Below, in pieces: positions 1 to 6,467 of a stretch of 9,974 bases of DNA (the stretch's first letter is position 1; every line of letters begins with the position of its first letter). Source of the stretch: Fusobacteriaceae bacterium (GTDB taxonomy: Bacteria; Fusobacteriota; Fusobacteriia; Fusobacteriales; Fusobacteriaceae); contig JAFGUR010000123.1 in NCBI GenBank assembly GCA_016938425.1, positions 1 to 9,974 on the forward strand, written 5' to 3'. Made by a program: the position numbers and the translations under genes. The notes below the pieces were generated by a model. The model made no database searches and had not been told where the DNA came from. It saw only the letters and a list, made by a program, of their open reading frames with translations.

Positions 1-124
1 AAAATGTTTGTGTACCATGACTTTTCTTATTACATGAACTACAAGAAGAACAATTGAGGTCTTTGTAAATCTCAATGGTTATTTTATTTTCATTTATTTT
101 TTTAACAATTCCTTTGTTTTTCAT
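1..124 (-). CDS. RseC/MucC-type Cys-motif protein, N-terminal 41 codons only
   Basis: Partial gene that runs off the left edge. Reading down from an ATG at 124-122, the frame stays open for all 41 codons available. The start is supported by an AGGAG at 133-137, eight bases upstream. The visible protein begins MKNKGIVKKINENKITIEI and carries a C-x2-C-x2-C cluster at residues 25, 28 and 31. This matches the start of RseC/MucC (SoxR-reducing system) proteins: a short beta-rich segment with the pattern G-x-V...V...C-x2-C-x2-C, normally followed by two membrane helices. Those helices lie outside the window, so membrane location is inferred. In other bacteria the family modulates sigma-E or is linked to Rnf-type electron transport. 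Which role applies here cannot be seen. The assignment rests only on the Cys pattern and the spacing before it; another small Fe-S or thiol protein is possible. Confidence 0.6.
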   Translation of the reverse strand, partial: MKNKGIVKKINENKITIEIYKDLNCSSCSSCNKKSHGTQTF

Positions 125-155
125 TTGAACAACTCCTAAAAATAAATCTATAAAG

Positions 156-184
156 AGTATACCATATAAAATATAAGAAGTAAA
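156..184 (-). promoter_or_regulatory. Candidate sigma-70 promoter for the leftward RseC-type gene
   Basis: On the minus strand, TTTACT (179-184) and TATACT (156-161) are separated by 17 bases. A TG sits one base upstream of the -10 box, giving an extended -10. Transcription would start near 148-150 and read into the ATG at 124. The boxes are seen in the sequence; promoter activity is inferred. Confidence 0.55.
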
Positions 185-195
185 TTTAAACTACC

Positions 196-224
196 TTGAA
201 AAATAGGGTACAATATGATAGAAT
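196..224 (+). promoter_or_regulatory. Candidate sigma-70 promoter for the FtsK-like/maf/mreB unit
   Basis: TTGAAA (196-201) and TAGAAT (219-224) are 17 bases apart, each matching consensus at five of six positions. TG at 216-217 adds an extended -10. The start would fall near 229-232, giving a leader of about 60 bases before the ATG at 290. With the minus-strand promoter at 156-184 this makes a compact divergent pair. Confidence 0.6.
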
Positions 225-249
225 TTACAGGGTGATTATAATAGAGGTT

Positions 250-272
250 AGGAGCACTTTAATGCTCCTTTC
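250..272 (+). promoter_or_regulatory. Leader hairpin (possible attenuator or weak terminator)
   Basis: AGGAGCA (250-256) and TGCTCCT (263-269) form a perfect 7-bp stem around a 6-base loop, followed by TTTCTTAT. It lies in the 5' leader between the promoter at 196-224 and the gene at 290. The T-tract is broken, so termination would be partial at best. The right arm CTCCTT (265-270) can instead pair with the gene's ribosome binding site AAGGGG (279-284), with one G-U pair. The two pairings exclude each other. Regulation is inferred, not shown. Confidence 0.45.
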
Positions 273-309
273 TTATGTAAGGGGTATTAATGAAGAAAAA
301 ATATTTTAA
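262..309 (+). other. Possible 15-codon upstream ORF overlapping the 290 start
   Basis: ATG at 262 follows AGGAG (250-254) by seven bases, which is a better ribosome binding site than the AAGGGG serving the main gene at 290. It reads MLLSYVRGINEEKIF and stops at 307-309, overlapping the first 20 bases of the main gene in another frame. Its ribosome binding site is the left arm of the leader hairpin. It could be a regulatory leader peptide or a chance ORF; nothing in the peptide itself identifies it. Confidence 0.25.
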
Positions 310-1264
310 GTATATAGAGAGTTCGATTTTTATAGTTATTTTTGTTGGATTAATTTATTTTAAAATTAATAATCAAACAGAATATTTAGTAAAATTTAAT
401 TTTGGAATTTTATACTATTTATTCTTGCTTATTGTAATGGTTAGAGTTTTAGTTTCTTTTATAGAGAATGAGAAGCTTAAATACATATTTAAATCTAGAC
501 TGGTAGGGTTAATAATATTTGTTTATTTAGTAGCCAATTTAGTAATTCTTTTGACAATGAAAGAATACACATATACGCAATTTTTATTGTTTAGCCTTGA
601 AAAATATAAGTTTGGAGCACTTTTTACAAGTATTTTTGGGAAATTATATACAGTTATACCAAAATCTTTGATGTTAGGGATTTCTGCTGTTTTAATACCA
701 TATATGTTTTTATATGTTACGGGGAAATTGATAGGGTTTTATATAAGAGTTAATCAGAAGAAGAAAACAGGGGAATATGAGAAAATAAAAGAGAATATTA
801 GAGATAGAAAAGAAAAGAAAAAAAGATTGAAAGAAGAGATTAAAAAGAAAAGAGAAATAGAATTAGAAAAATTGGATGAAACAATAAAAGAAGATTTTAT
901 AGATGATATAAAAAATGAAATTCAAACTAGAATTCATAAAAAAGAAAAAAAAGAAGAAATAGTTGAGCAAAAAAGAAGTAAAATTTATGAAGAGTTATTG
1001 GAGAAGCATGAAGAGAGAAAAGACAGAAAAGTAAATTCGGATGCAGAAATAACATTTATTGAACGTGAGCAAACTTACCCTGGAGCATATGTAGAAATAT
1101 CTAAAGGATTAGGAATATCTTTAGAAAAATTGGACAAAGCTGTAGAATTGGTACATAATAAAGGAGTTAAAGGGTCAAGAATTTTAGCTAAAGAGCTTGA
1201 ACTAAGTGAAGATGAAGCAGAAAGAGTTTATATAAAAGTAAGAAGGATGAGGGATATAAAGTGA
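290..1264 (+). CDS. Membrane protein with charged linker and FtsK-gamma-like C-terminal domain
   Basis: 324 residues. Hydrophobic segments at about 11-25, 37-57, 71-90 and 128-152 look like four membrane helices. The stretch around 108-150 (FGALFTSIFGKLYTVIP, then a long helix) recalls the 4TM region of FtsK/SpoIIIE. Residues 153-250 are a Lys/Glu-rich helical or coiled-coil linker. Residues 284-318 align without gaps to my recollection of the FtsK gamma winged helix: AVELV against AVQFV, then matching hydrophobics at 299, 303 and 305, and A310-E-R312-V against AARI. There is no RecA-like ATPase, and no Walker A motif anywhere. Two of the three FtsK positions reported to read KOPS sites differ (Asp308 for Asn, Ile315 for Glu); Arg312 is kept. 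The start has AAGGGG five bases upstream. It overlaps maf by four bases. The helices are clear; the FtsK relationship is inference, and the function is unknown. Confidence 0.8.
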   Translation: MKKKYFKYIESSIFIVIFVGLIYFKINNQTEYLVKFNFGILYYLFLLIVMVRVLVSFIENEKLKYIFKSRLVGLIIFVYLVANLVILLTMKEYTYTQFLLFSLEKYKFGALFTSIFGKLYTVIPKSLMLGISAVLIPYMFLYVTGKLIGFYIRVNQKKKTGEYEKIKENIRDRKEKKKRLKEEIKKKREIELEKLDETIKEDFIDDIKNEIQTRIHKKEKKEEIVEQKRSKIYEELLEKHEERKDRKVNSDAEITFIEREQTYPGAYVEISKGLGISLEKLDKAVELVHNKGVKGSRILAKELELSEDEAERVYIKVRRMRDIK

Positions 1265-1839
1265 TTTTAGCATCAAAGAGTCCAAGGAGAAAAGAAATAC
1301 TGGAAGAATTTGGTTTTAAATTTAAAGTTGAAGCGAAGGAAACGCTAGAAAAGAGTGAAAAAGAGGATCCTAAAGACTTTGTAATGGAAATTGCTTTGGA
1401 AAAAGCAATGGCAGTAGCTGAAGAAAATTATGAAGAATGGATTATCGCAGCTGATACAGTTGTAGTTCATAACAATAAAATATTAGGAAAACCTAAGAAT
1501 GAAGAAGAAGCTAGAGCAGTTTTAAAAAGTTTATCTTCTCATAGTCACGAAGTATACACAGGAGTTGCTATAGTTAATAAACAAAAAAATATGAACATAA
1601 CTTTTACAGAATTGACAAAAGTTTATTTTAAAAATATAAGTGATCAAGAGATAAACTGGTATGTTGAAACAAAAGAACCTTTAGATAAAGCAGGAAGTTA
1701 TGGAATACAAGGGAAAGGTTCGGTTCTTATAGAAAAAATAGAAGGAGACTTTTATAATGTAATGGGTTTTCCCATTTCTAAATTTTATGAAGAAATGAAA
1801 AAAATAGGATTTAAATTAAAAGAAATAGATAAATATTAA
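1261..1839 (+). CDS. maf: Maf family nucleoside triphosphate pyrophosphatase
   Basis: 192 residues, the usual Maf length. The family hydrolyses non-canonical or pyrimidine NTPs (dTTP/UTP or CTP) to the monophosphate plus pyrophosphate in the cytoplasm, and overexpression in some bacteria blocks septation. Signatures are present in order: LASKSPRRKEIL (residues 3-14), AADTVV with the key Asp65, GKPKNEEEA (76-84), the SHEVYTGVAIV strand (95-105), YGIQGKG (147-153) and EGDFYNVMGFP (161-171). AADTVV and YGIQGKG favour the YhdE-like dTTP/UTP branch over YceF, but I would not fix the substrate. The start is GTG, inside a GTGA overlap with the upstream stop, with GAGGG (1249-1253) seven bases upstream, so translation is probably coupled to the FtsK-like gene. 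Placement just before mreB repeats a maf-mre association known in other bacteria. Confidence 0.95.
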   Translation: MILASKSPRRKEILEEFGFKFKVEAKETLEKSEKEDPKDFVMEIALEKAMAVAEENYEEWIIAADTVVVHNNKILGKPKNEEEARAVLKSLSSHSHEVYTGVAIVNKQKNMNITFTELTKVYFKNISDQEINWYVETKEPLDKAGSYGIQGKGSVLIEKIEGDFYNVMGFPISKFYEEMKKIGFKLKEIDKY

Positions 1840-1861
1840 GAAAGGTCTTACGAGGTGAAAA

Positions 1862-2905
1862 ATGAAATTGAAAATAGGTAATTTGTTAAAAATGTTTTCT
1901 GAAGATATAGGGATAGACTTAGGAACAGCTAATACATTAGTTGTTGTTAAAAATAAAGGAATAGTTTTGAATGAGCCATCAGTTGTAGCTGTAAATCTTA
2001 AAACTAAAAAAATAGTAGAGGTTGGAAATAAAGCAAAACTTATGATAGGAAAAACTCCTGACTCAATTAATGCAATAAGGCCTTTGAAAAATGGAGTTAT
2101 TGCAGATTATGAAATGACAGAAAAAATGTTAAGAGAGTTTTATAAAATTGTTTTAAAAAGAAATATGCTGACAAATCCTAAAGTTGTAATTTGTGTTCCA
2201 GCAGGAGTAACTCAAGTAGAAAAAAGAGCAGTTGTAGATGCAACTAAGGAAGCAGGGGCAAGAGAAGCTTATTTAATTGAAGAACCAATGGCAGCAGCAA
2301 TAGGTGCTGGATTAGATATTTTTCAACCAGAAGGTCATATGATTGTTGATATTGGTGGAGGAACTACTGAAATAGCTGTTATTTCTCTTGGTGGAATAGT
2401 AAAAACATCATCATTAAGAGTAGCTGGAGATAAATTAGATGAAGCAATTGTTCAATATATAAGACAAAAACATAATTTACTTATAGGAGAGAAAACTGCT
2501 GAGGAAATTAAAAAAATGATTGCAACAGCAAATGATGAAAGTGAAGAATTAACTGGAGAAGTAAGGGGTAGAAACGTTTTAAATGGATTGCCAAGAAATG
2601 TAAGTATAAAATCAACAGAAATAAAGGATGCAATAACTGAGTTTATTGATGCTATTATTGAAGAAATTAAAATTACTTTAGAAAAAACTCCTCCAGAATT
2701 AGCAGCAGATATTTATCAAAAAGGTATAATTTTAGCAGGCGGTGGAGCTTTAATAAGAGATTTAGACACAAGAATATCAAAAAATTTACAAATTCCTGTG
2801 ATAATTGCAGAAGAACCTTTAAATTGTGTAGTTAGAGGAATAGAGCTAGTTCTTAAGGATTTTGATAAATACAAAGAAGTAATTGTTTCTCAAGCTGATT
2901 ATTAA
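1862..2905 (+). CDS. mreB: Rod shape-determining protein MreB (actin homologue)
   Basis: 347 residues, full length. MreB forms membrane-bound ATP-dependent filaments that guide lateral cell-wall synthesis. Actin-fold motifs are intact: phosphate-1 loop GIDLGTANT (17-25), EEP with the catalytic-region Glu pair at 140-141, phosphate-2 VDIGGGTTE (162-170), the conserved KTPPELAADI (275-284) and adenosine motif LAGGGALIRDLD (291-302). The first 12 residues (MKLKIGNLLKMF) form a short amphipathic, Lys-rich helix like the membrane anchor of Gram-negative MreB. This supports the 1862 ATG over the internal Met11, as does GAGGTG at 1852-1857. It lies 22 bases after maf and is the last gene of its unit; a terminator starts two bases after the stop. 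No mreC, mreD, pbp2 or rodA follows, so those partners must be encoded elsewhere. Confidence 0.98.
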   Translation: MKLKIGNLLKMFSEDIGIDLGTANTLVVVKNKGIVLNEPSVVAVNLKTKKIVEVGNKAKLMIGKTPDSINAIRPLKNGVIADYEMTEKMLREFYKIVLKRNMLTNPKVVICVPAGVTQVEKRAVVDATKEAGAREAYLIEEPMAAAIGAGLDIFQPEGHMIVDIGGGTTEIAVISLGGIVKTSSLRVAGDKLDEAIVQYIRQKHNLLIGEKTAEEIKKMIATANDESEELTGEVRGRNVLNGLPRNVSIKSTEIKDAITEFIDAIIEEIKITLEKTPPELAADIYQKGIILAGGGALIRDLDTRISKNLQIPVIIAEEPLNCVVRGIELVLKDFDKYKEVIVSQADY

Positions 2906-2906
2906 T

Positions 2907-2933
2907 ACCCTTGTTTTTACAAGGGTTTTCTCT
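2907..2933 (+). terminator. Rho-independent terminator after mreB
   Basis: ACCCTTGT (2907-2914) and ACAAGGGT (2919-2926) form a perfect 8-bp stem with a TTTT loop, followed by TTTCTCT. It begins two bases after the mreB stop codon and closes the first plus-strand unit. Confidence 0.88.
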
Positions 2934-2938
2934 ATAAT
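2911..2938 (+). promoter_or_regulatory. Candidate promoter of the second operon, overlapping the mreB terminator
   Basis: A perfect TATAAT (2933-2938) lies 16 bases downstream of TTGTTT (2911-2916), a weak -35 inside the terminator hairpin. Transcription would start near 2944-2946, about 20 bases before the ATG at 2965. The -10 box is convincing. The -35 matches only its first three bases, so the promoter is likely but unproven. Confidence 0.5.
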
Positions 2939-2964
2939 TAGGCTTTTAATTTAAGGAGTTTGAA

Positions 2965-4590
2965 ATGAGAGTTCAAATAATATTTGCTATATTTTTATTT
3001 TTTTTAAATGTGCCAATTTTTTCTACTGAATATTTAAGTTCCAATGGGAATATATTTTTTACATACAGTGAAAAAAATCATAGAATAGAAAAAATTAATA
3101 TGAATATTGAAAATAAAGATAAAAATATAGATTTTATAAAAATGGGTTTTTTTGTTGATGGAAGTCAATATGAAGTAGGAGAAAATAATTATACTGTAGA
3201 GAAAGAAGAACAAAGCAATATAATAAAATTGAGTGGAGAATTTGATAAAAATTCTTATGAGATATTTATTTATCCATCTATAAATGAAAAAAAAAATTTG
3301 ATTATTTATCCAACTATAAAATCAAAAGGAGAAAATGTTAAGTTTTACATCTATTTTAAACCATTAATTATAGGGAATTTGAAGTTTGAAAAAAATTATT
3401 TTTCTTTTGAAAATATAAATTTTAATATTGAAAATTCAAGTGTTTATATTAGTGAAAATATAGAAGATAAAGAAAAAAAATTGGAAAAAATTGATAAAGA
3501 TACGAAAGTTCCAAAAGAAAAAGGAATATTTTTAATAGGTAATTTAAATAATCAAAACTATTTTTGGATAGGTGAAAATTCAAAGGGAAATATAACTAAA
3601 CTGGAGAATGAAAGAGATTATTGGAAGCAGAAGTTAGAAAATGAAAAATTTAAAGAATTATATTCTTTAATTTTAATGAATCAAAGAAATCATTTAATTG
3701 TAGATATAAATAAAGAGATTCCTTTGTTCGATATGGAAGAAGTACTAAATTATATGGAATTGTTGTTAATAACAAAAAAGTATTCTGAGATTAAAGACAT
3801 ATTAAGTTTTTTGATTTTTGACATAGATAATAAAATTATGGGACTAATTCCCAGTGATTATTTAAACTTAAAAGGTCAAGAAATAATAAGAACAGATAAT
3901 TACGGGACTTATAATAGTTATTACAGGAGAAGTCAATTTTTAAAAATTTATTCTAAATACATAAATGAAACAAAAGATAAGGAATTTTTTGAAAAAACTT
4001 TTAAAATAGTTGATGATAGGCTAATAAAATTTTTAGAAAGCCACATTTCTTCTATTGGTGTTGAGGAAGATTCTGGGAATAGTCGTATAGGAAAAGATGG
4101 ATTCAAAAATTTTATTGAATCTCAAACAGAAACGGCAAAAGCATTTAAAGAACTTAGTGAATTAATAAGAAATATGGGGTTACAAGATATTTCTTATAAA
4201 AATACTAGTGATAGACTTAATGAAACAGTAAAATTACATTTTATAGAGAAAGAAAAAATAGTTGATTATCCTTTTAGCCCGAAAGAAAATTTTAGGAACA
4301 TGATTTATCTTTCTAGAGAAAATTTTATGGATGATACTAGTTATAAAGAATTTATTAATAAAGGGGTAGAAGAAGTTCTTTTCAATTCAGATAATGTCTC
4401 TGAAAAAATAGAGTATATTAATTTTTTATATGAAACAGATATGAAGCCTTTAGCAAATAGAATGGCTAAAGAAATTGAAAAAGATTTAGATAATAAATTA
4501 GGGATAGAAAAATTGGAAAAGGATATGAAGTTATTAATTCTATACCTTACAATGAAAGAAAAAGGGGAGATTTATGGATCTTATAAATAA
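2965..4590 (+). CDS. Secreted protein of unknown function, possible degenerate six-hairpin glycosidase fold
   Basis: 541 residues, not recognised as a named family. Residues 1-20 are a good signal peptide (Arg2, then a hydrophobic core ending in VPIFS before TEYL), so the protein is probably exported. No lipobox Cys or later membrane helix is seen. Residues 22-205 are rich in alternating hydrophobic/polar strands, suggesting a beta-sandwich. Residues 215-541 are helical. The arrangement, with GLIPSDYL (293-300) followed by DNYGTYNSYYRRSQFL (311-326) and regular helix pairs, resembles bacterial GH15 glucoamylase-like proteins (beta-sandwich plus alpha/alpha barrel). The usual W-x-RD is replaced by YYRRS and I find no convincing catalytic Glu pair, so any relationship is distant and activity doubtful. 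AAGGAG (2953-2958) sits six bases before the ATG. The end overlaps scpB by 17 bases. The gene is rich in poly-A and poly-T runs. Confidence 0.75.
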   Translation: MRVQIIFAIFLFFLNVPIFSTEYLSSNGNIFFTYSEKNHRIEKINMNIENKDKNIDFIKMGFFVDGSQYEVGENNYTVEKEEQSNIIKLSGEFDKNSYEIFIYPSINEKKNLIIYPTIKSKGENVKFYIYFKPLIIGNLKFEKNYFSFENINFNIENSSVYISENIEDKEKKLEKIDKDTKVPKEKGIFLIGNLNNQNYFWIGENSKGNITKLENERDYWKQKLENEKFKELYSLILMNQRNHLIVDINKEIPLFDMEEVLNYMELLLITKKYSEIKDILSFLIFDIDNKIMGLIPSDYLNLKGQEIIRTDNYGTYNSYYRRSQFLKIYSKYINETKDKEFFEKTFKIVDDRLIKFLESHISSIGVEEDSGNSRIGKDGFKNFIESQTETAKAFKELSELIRNMGLQDISYKNTSDRLNETVKLHFIEKEKIVDYPFSPKENFRNMIYLSRENFMDDTSYKEFINKGVEEVLFNSDNVSEKIEYINFLYETDMKPLANRMAKEIEKDLDNKLGIEKLEKDMKLLILYLTMKEKGEIYGSYK

Positions 4591-5101
4591 AATTGAAGCA
4601 ATTTTATTTTTATATGGTGAAGAGCTTGAAATAGAAAGACTAGAAAAGTTTTTTGAAGTTTCAAGAGAAGATATGATAAATGCCTTAGGAAAATTAAAAT
4701 CAGAAAAAGAAAATAAAGGTATAAATTTGAAAATAAAAGATGGGAAAGCATCTTTTGTAACAAATCCTTTATATGGAGAAGATTTATTTAATTTTTTTAA
4801 TCCAAAATCTAAACCTAAAAAGTTATCAAAGGCAGCACTTGAAACATTAACAATTATTGCATATAGACAACCGATTAGTAAACCAGACATTGAAAGAATT
4901 AGAGGAGTAAATGTTGATGGAGTTATAACTTCCTTAGAAGAAAAAGAACTAATAGAGTGTGTAGGAGTTGTTGATGGACTTGGAAGAGCAAAACAATATA
5001 AGGTAACAGAGAATTTTTTAAAATATTTAAATATTAGAAGTTTGGAAGATTTACCAAACTACAAAGAGGTGGGTAATGGAGGAGAAACAGAGAATAAATA
5101 A
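4574..5101 (+). CDS. scpB: Segregation and condensation protein ScpB
   Basis: 175 residues. ScpB is the dimeric winged-helix kleisin partner that joins Smc and ScpA to form the bacterial condensin, which compacts and helps segregate the chromosome. Two winged-helix domains are visible: about 1-75 (INKIEAILFLYGEELEIERL...) and about 84-160. The second holds the family signature ALETLTIIAYRQPISKPDIE (88-107), then RGVNVDGVI (110-118) and GLGRAKQYKVTENFLKYL (125-142). A short acidic tail follows. The start at 4574 lies inside the previous gene, with AGGGGAG (4563-4569) four bases upstream. The 3' end overlaps rluB by 26 bases. The scpB-rluB order is the same as in many Firmicutes, but the usual scpA neighbour is missing and a secreted protein stands in its place. 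Confidence 0.95.
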   Translation: MDLINKIEAILFLYGEELEIERLEKFFEVSREDMINALGKLKSEKENKGINLKIKDGKASFVTNPLYGEDLFNFFNPKSKPKKLSKAALETLTIIAYRQPISKPDIERIRGVNVDGVITSLEEKELIECVGVVDGLGRAKQYKVTENFLKYLNIRSLEDLPNYKEVGNGGETENK

Positions 5102-5786
5102 ATATCTTGCACATAGAGGTGTAGGGTCAAGAAGAGAAATAGACAAGTTAATAGAAATGAATTTGGTAAAAGTAAATGGAGAACTTGCTAGTTCAGGGCA
5201 AAAAGTTGATAAAAATGATAAGATAGAAATAAATGGAAAACTTATAGAAGGATATAAAGAGAAAAAAGTATATTTCATGTTAAATAAACCACAAGGGTAT
5301 ATATCTGCTGTAAAAGATATGAGAGAAAAAACAGTGGTGGAGCTTATAGATGTACCAGAAAGAATTTATCCAGTTGGAAGGTTAGACCTTAATACCGAAG
5401 GGCTTTTGATACTAACTAATGATGGAGATTTGTATAATAAAATTATACATCCAAGAGCAGAAATTTGGAAAACTTACATAGCAAAGGTTTGGGGAAGAGT
5501 TACAGAAGAAGAGATTATAAAACTTCAAGAAGGAATAGACCTTGAAGATGGAGTAACTTTACCAGCAAAAGTAAATTTACAAAGAGCTTATGATAACTCT
5601 TCTTGGGTAGAAATATCAATTAGAGAAGGAAGAAATAGACAAGTAAGAAGAATGCTTAAAGCCATAGGGCATCATGTAATTTATTTAAAAAGAGAAAAAT
5701 TAGGAGAACTAACAGTTGAAGGTCTAGAAGTTGGACAATATAGAGAATTGTATCAAGAGGAGCTAGACTATATATTTTCACTATAA
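5076..5786 (+). CDS. rluB: RluB-type 23S rRNA pseudouridine synthase
   Basis: 236 residues, RsuA/RluB/RluE/RluF branch. It isomerises a uridine to pseudouridine in large-subunit rRNA; RluB acts at position 2605 (E. coli numbering). An S4 RNA-binding domain spans about 5-55 (RINKYLAHRGVGSRREIDKL, then VKVNGELASSGQKV). The catalytic domain follows, with FMLNKPQGY (67-75), the active-site motif GRLDLNTEGLLILTNDG (101-117; catalytic Asp104) and EGRNRQVRRML (184-194). Site specificity within the branch is inferred from the scpB-rluB neighbourhood and general resemblance; RsuA or RluF function is less likely. The ATG at 5076 lies inside scpB with GAGGT (5066-5070) five bases upstream, and it places the S4 domain at the usual distance. 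A 21-base gap separates it from the next gene. Confidence 0.92.
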   Translation: MEEKQRINKYLAHRGVGSRREIDKLIEMNLVKVNGELASSGQKVDKNDKIEINGKLIEGYKEKKVYFMLNKPQGYISAVKDMREKTVVELIDVPERIYPVGRLDLNTEGLLILTNDGDLYNKIIHPRAEIWKTYIAKVWGRVTEEEIIKLQEGIDLEDGVTLPAKVNLQRAYDNSSWVEISIREGRNRQVRRMLKAIGHHVIYLKREKLGELTVEGLEVGQYRELYQEELDYIFSL

Positions 5787-5807
5787 AATTTTAACTAGGA
5801 GACAATT

Positions 5808-6467
5808 ATGAAAGATTTGATATTTTTAGTGGATTTTGATAGAACAATAACTATGAATGATTCTACAGATGAATTGATGAATCAGTTTAATCCTCAGATG
5901 GTAGAAGATTATCAGAAAAAGTTTAGAAGAAAAGAAATTAGAGTTCGTGATTATATAAAAGGGTTATTAGAATCTTTAAAAATCAATAAAGAACAGTATA
6001 AAGAAGCTGTTACTAAAAATTTGATTATAGATGAGAATTTTAAAAATTTTCTAAAGTTTGGGTATGAAATTAGAGTGGTTAGTGCAGGGACTTATGAGAA
6101 TATAATTCCGAATTTTGAAAAAGAAGGAATTCAGATACCTTTAGAACATATCTATTCAAATAAGCTTGAATTTACCAATGATGGAATAAAATTAACATTT
6201 CCATACGATAAAGATGATTGTGATGAAGGTATATCAAAAAAAGCTATAGTTGAGACTTATAAAGAAAGATATAGAAAAGTTTATTTTATTGGAGATGGAT
6301 ATTCTGATATAGATGCAGCAAGTAAAGCAGATTTTGTATTTGCAAAAAAAGGTAGATATTTAGAAAAGTTTTGTAATGATAATTCAATAGAATTTTTATC
6401 ATATGAAACTTTTGCAGATATAATAGATTATATTGCTAAAAATTTAGGAGGTAAAAAATGTCTTTAA
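5808..6467 (+). CDS. HAD-superfamily phosphatase, MtnX/phosphoserine phosphatase-like
   Basis: 219 residues. HAD motif I is DFDRT (9-13) with nucleophile Asp9 and acid/base Asp11. Motif II is Ser92 in VVSAG (90-94). The motif III Lys is probably Lys144 or Lys145 in GISKKAIV. Motif IV is IGDGYSDIDA (161-170) with Asp163 and Asp167. All catalytic residues are present, so the enzyme should be active on a small phosphomonoester. DFDRTITMND followed by a helical cap at about 18-75 is close to my memory of B. subtilis MtnX, the methionine-salvage phosphatase, where the loop reads DFDGTITMND. No methionine-salvage neighbour is in the window, so the substrate is open and a phosphoserine phosphatase-like role is equally possible. 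AGGAG (5797-5801) is six bases upstream. The end overlaps gatC by 10 bases. Confidence 0.85.
   Translation: MKDLIFLVDFDRTITMNDSTDELMNQFNPQMVEDYQKKFRRKEIRVRDYIKGLLESLKINKEQYKEAVTKNLIIDENFKNFLKFGYEIRVVSAGTYENIIPNFEKEGIQIPLEHIYSNKLEFTNDGIKLTFPYDKDDCDEGISKKAIVETYKERYRKVYFIGDGYSDIDAASKADFVFAKKGRYLEKFCNDNSIEFLSYETFADIIDYIAKNLGGKKCL

Noticed and set aside
237..242. Perfect TATAAT as an alternative -10 for the 290 gene
   Set aside because: No acceptable -35 about 17 bases upstream (TATGAT at 214-219); the 196-224 promoter with extended -10 is stronger.
1892..1894. Met11 of MreB as the true start
   Set aside because: It would remove the amphipathic N-terminal helix, and the upstream ATG at 1862 has its own GAGGTG.
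4581..4763. Minus-strand open frame of 60 codons
   Set aside because: Another reverse shadow of scpB in a different frame, with low-complexity Leu/Phe composition.
4540..4890. Minus-strand open frame of 116 codons across scpB
   Set aside because: Lies antisense to well-conserved ScpB, has no ribosome binding site support, and its Phe/Ser/Leu-rich composition is what the reverse of an AT-rich gene gives.
5051..5278. Minus-strand open frame of 75 codons
   Set aside because: Antisense to the scpB/rluB junction and the conserved S4 domain; no independent sign of coding.
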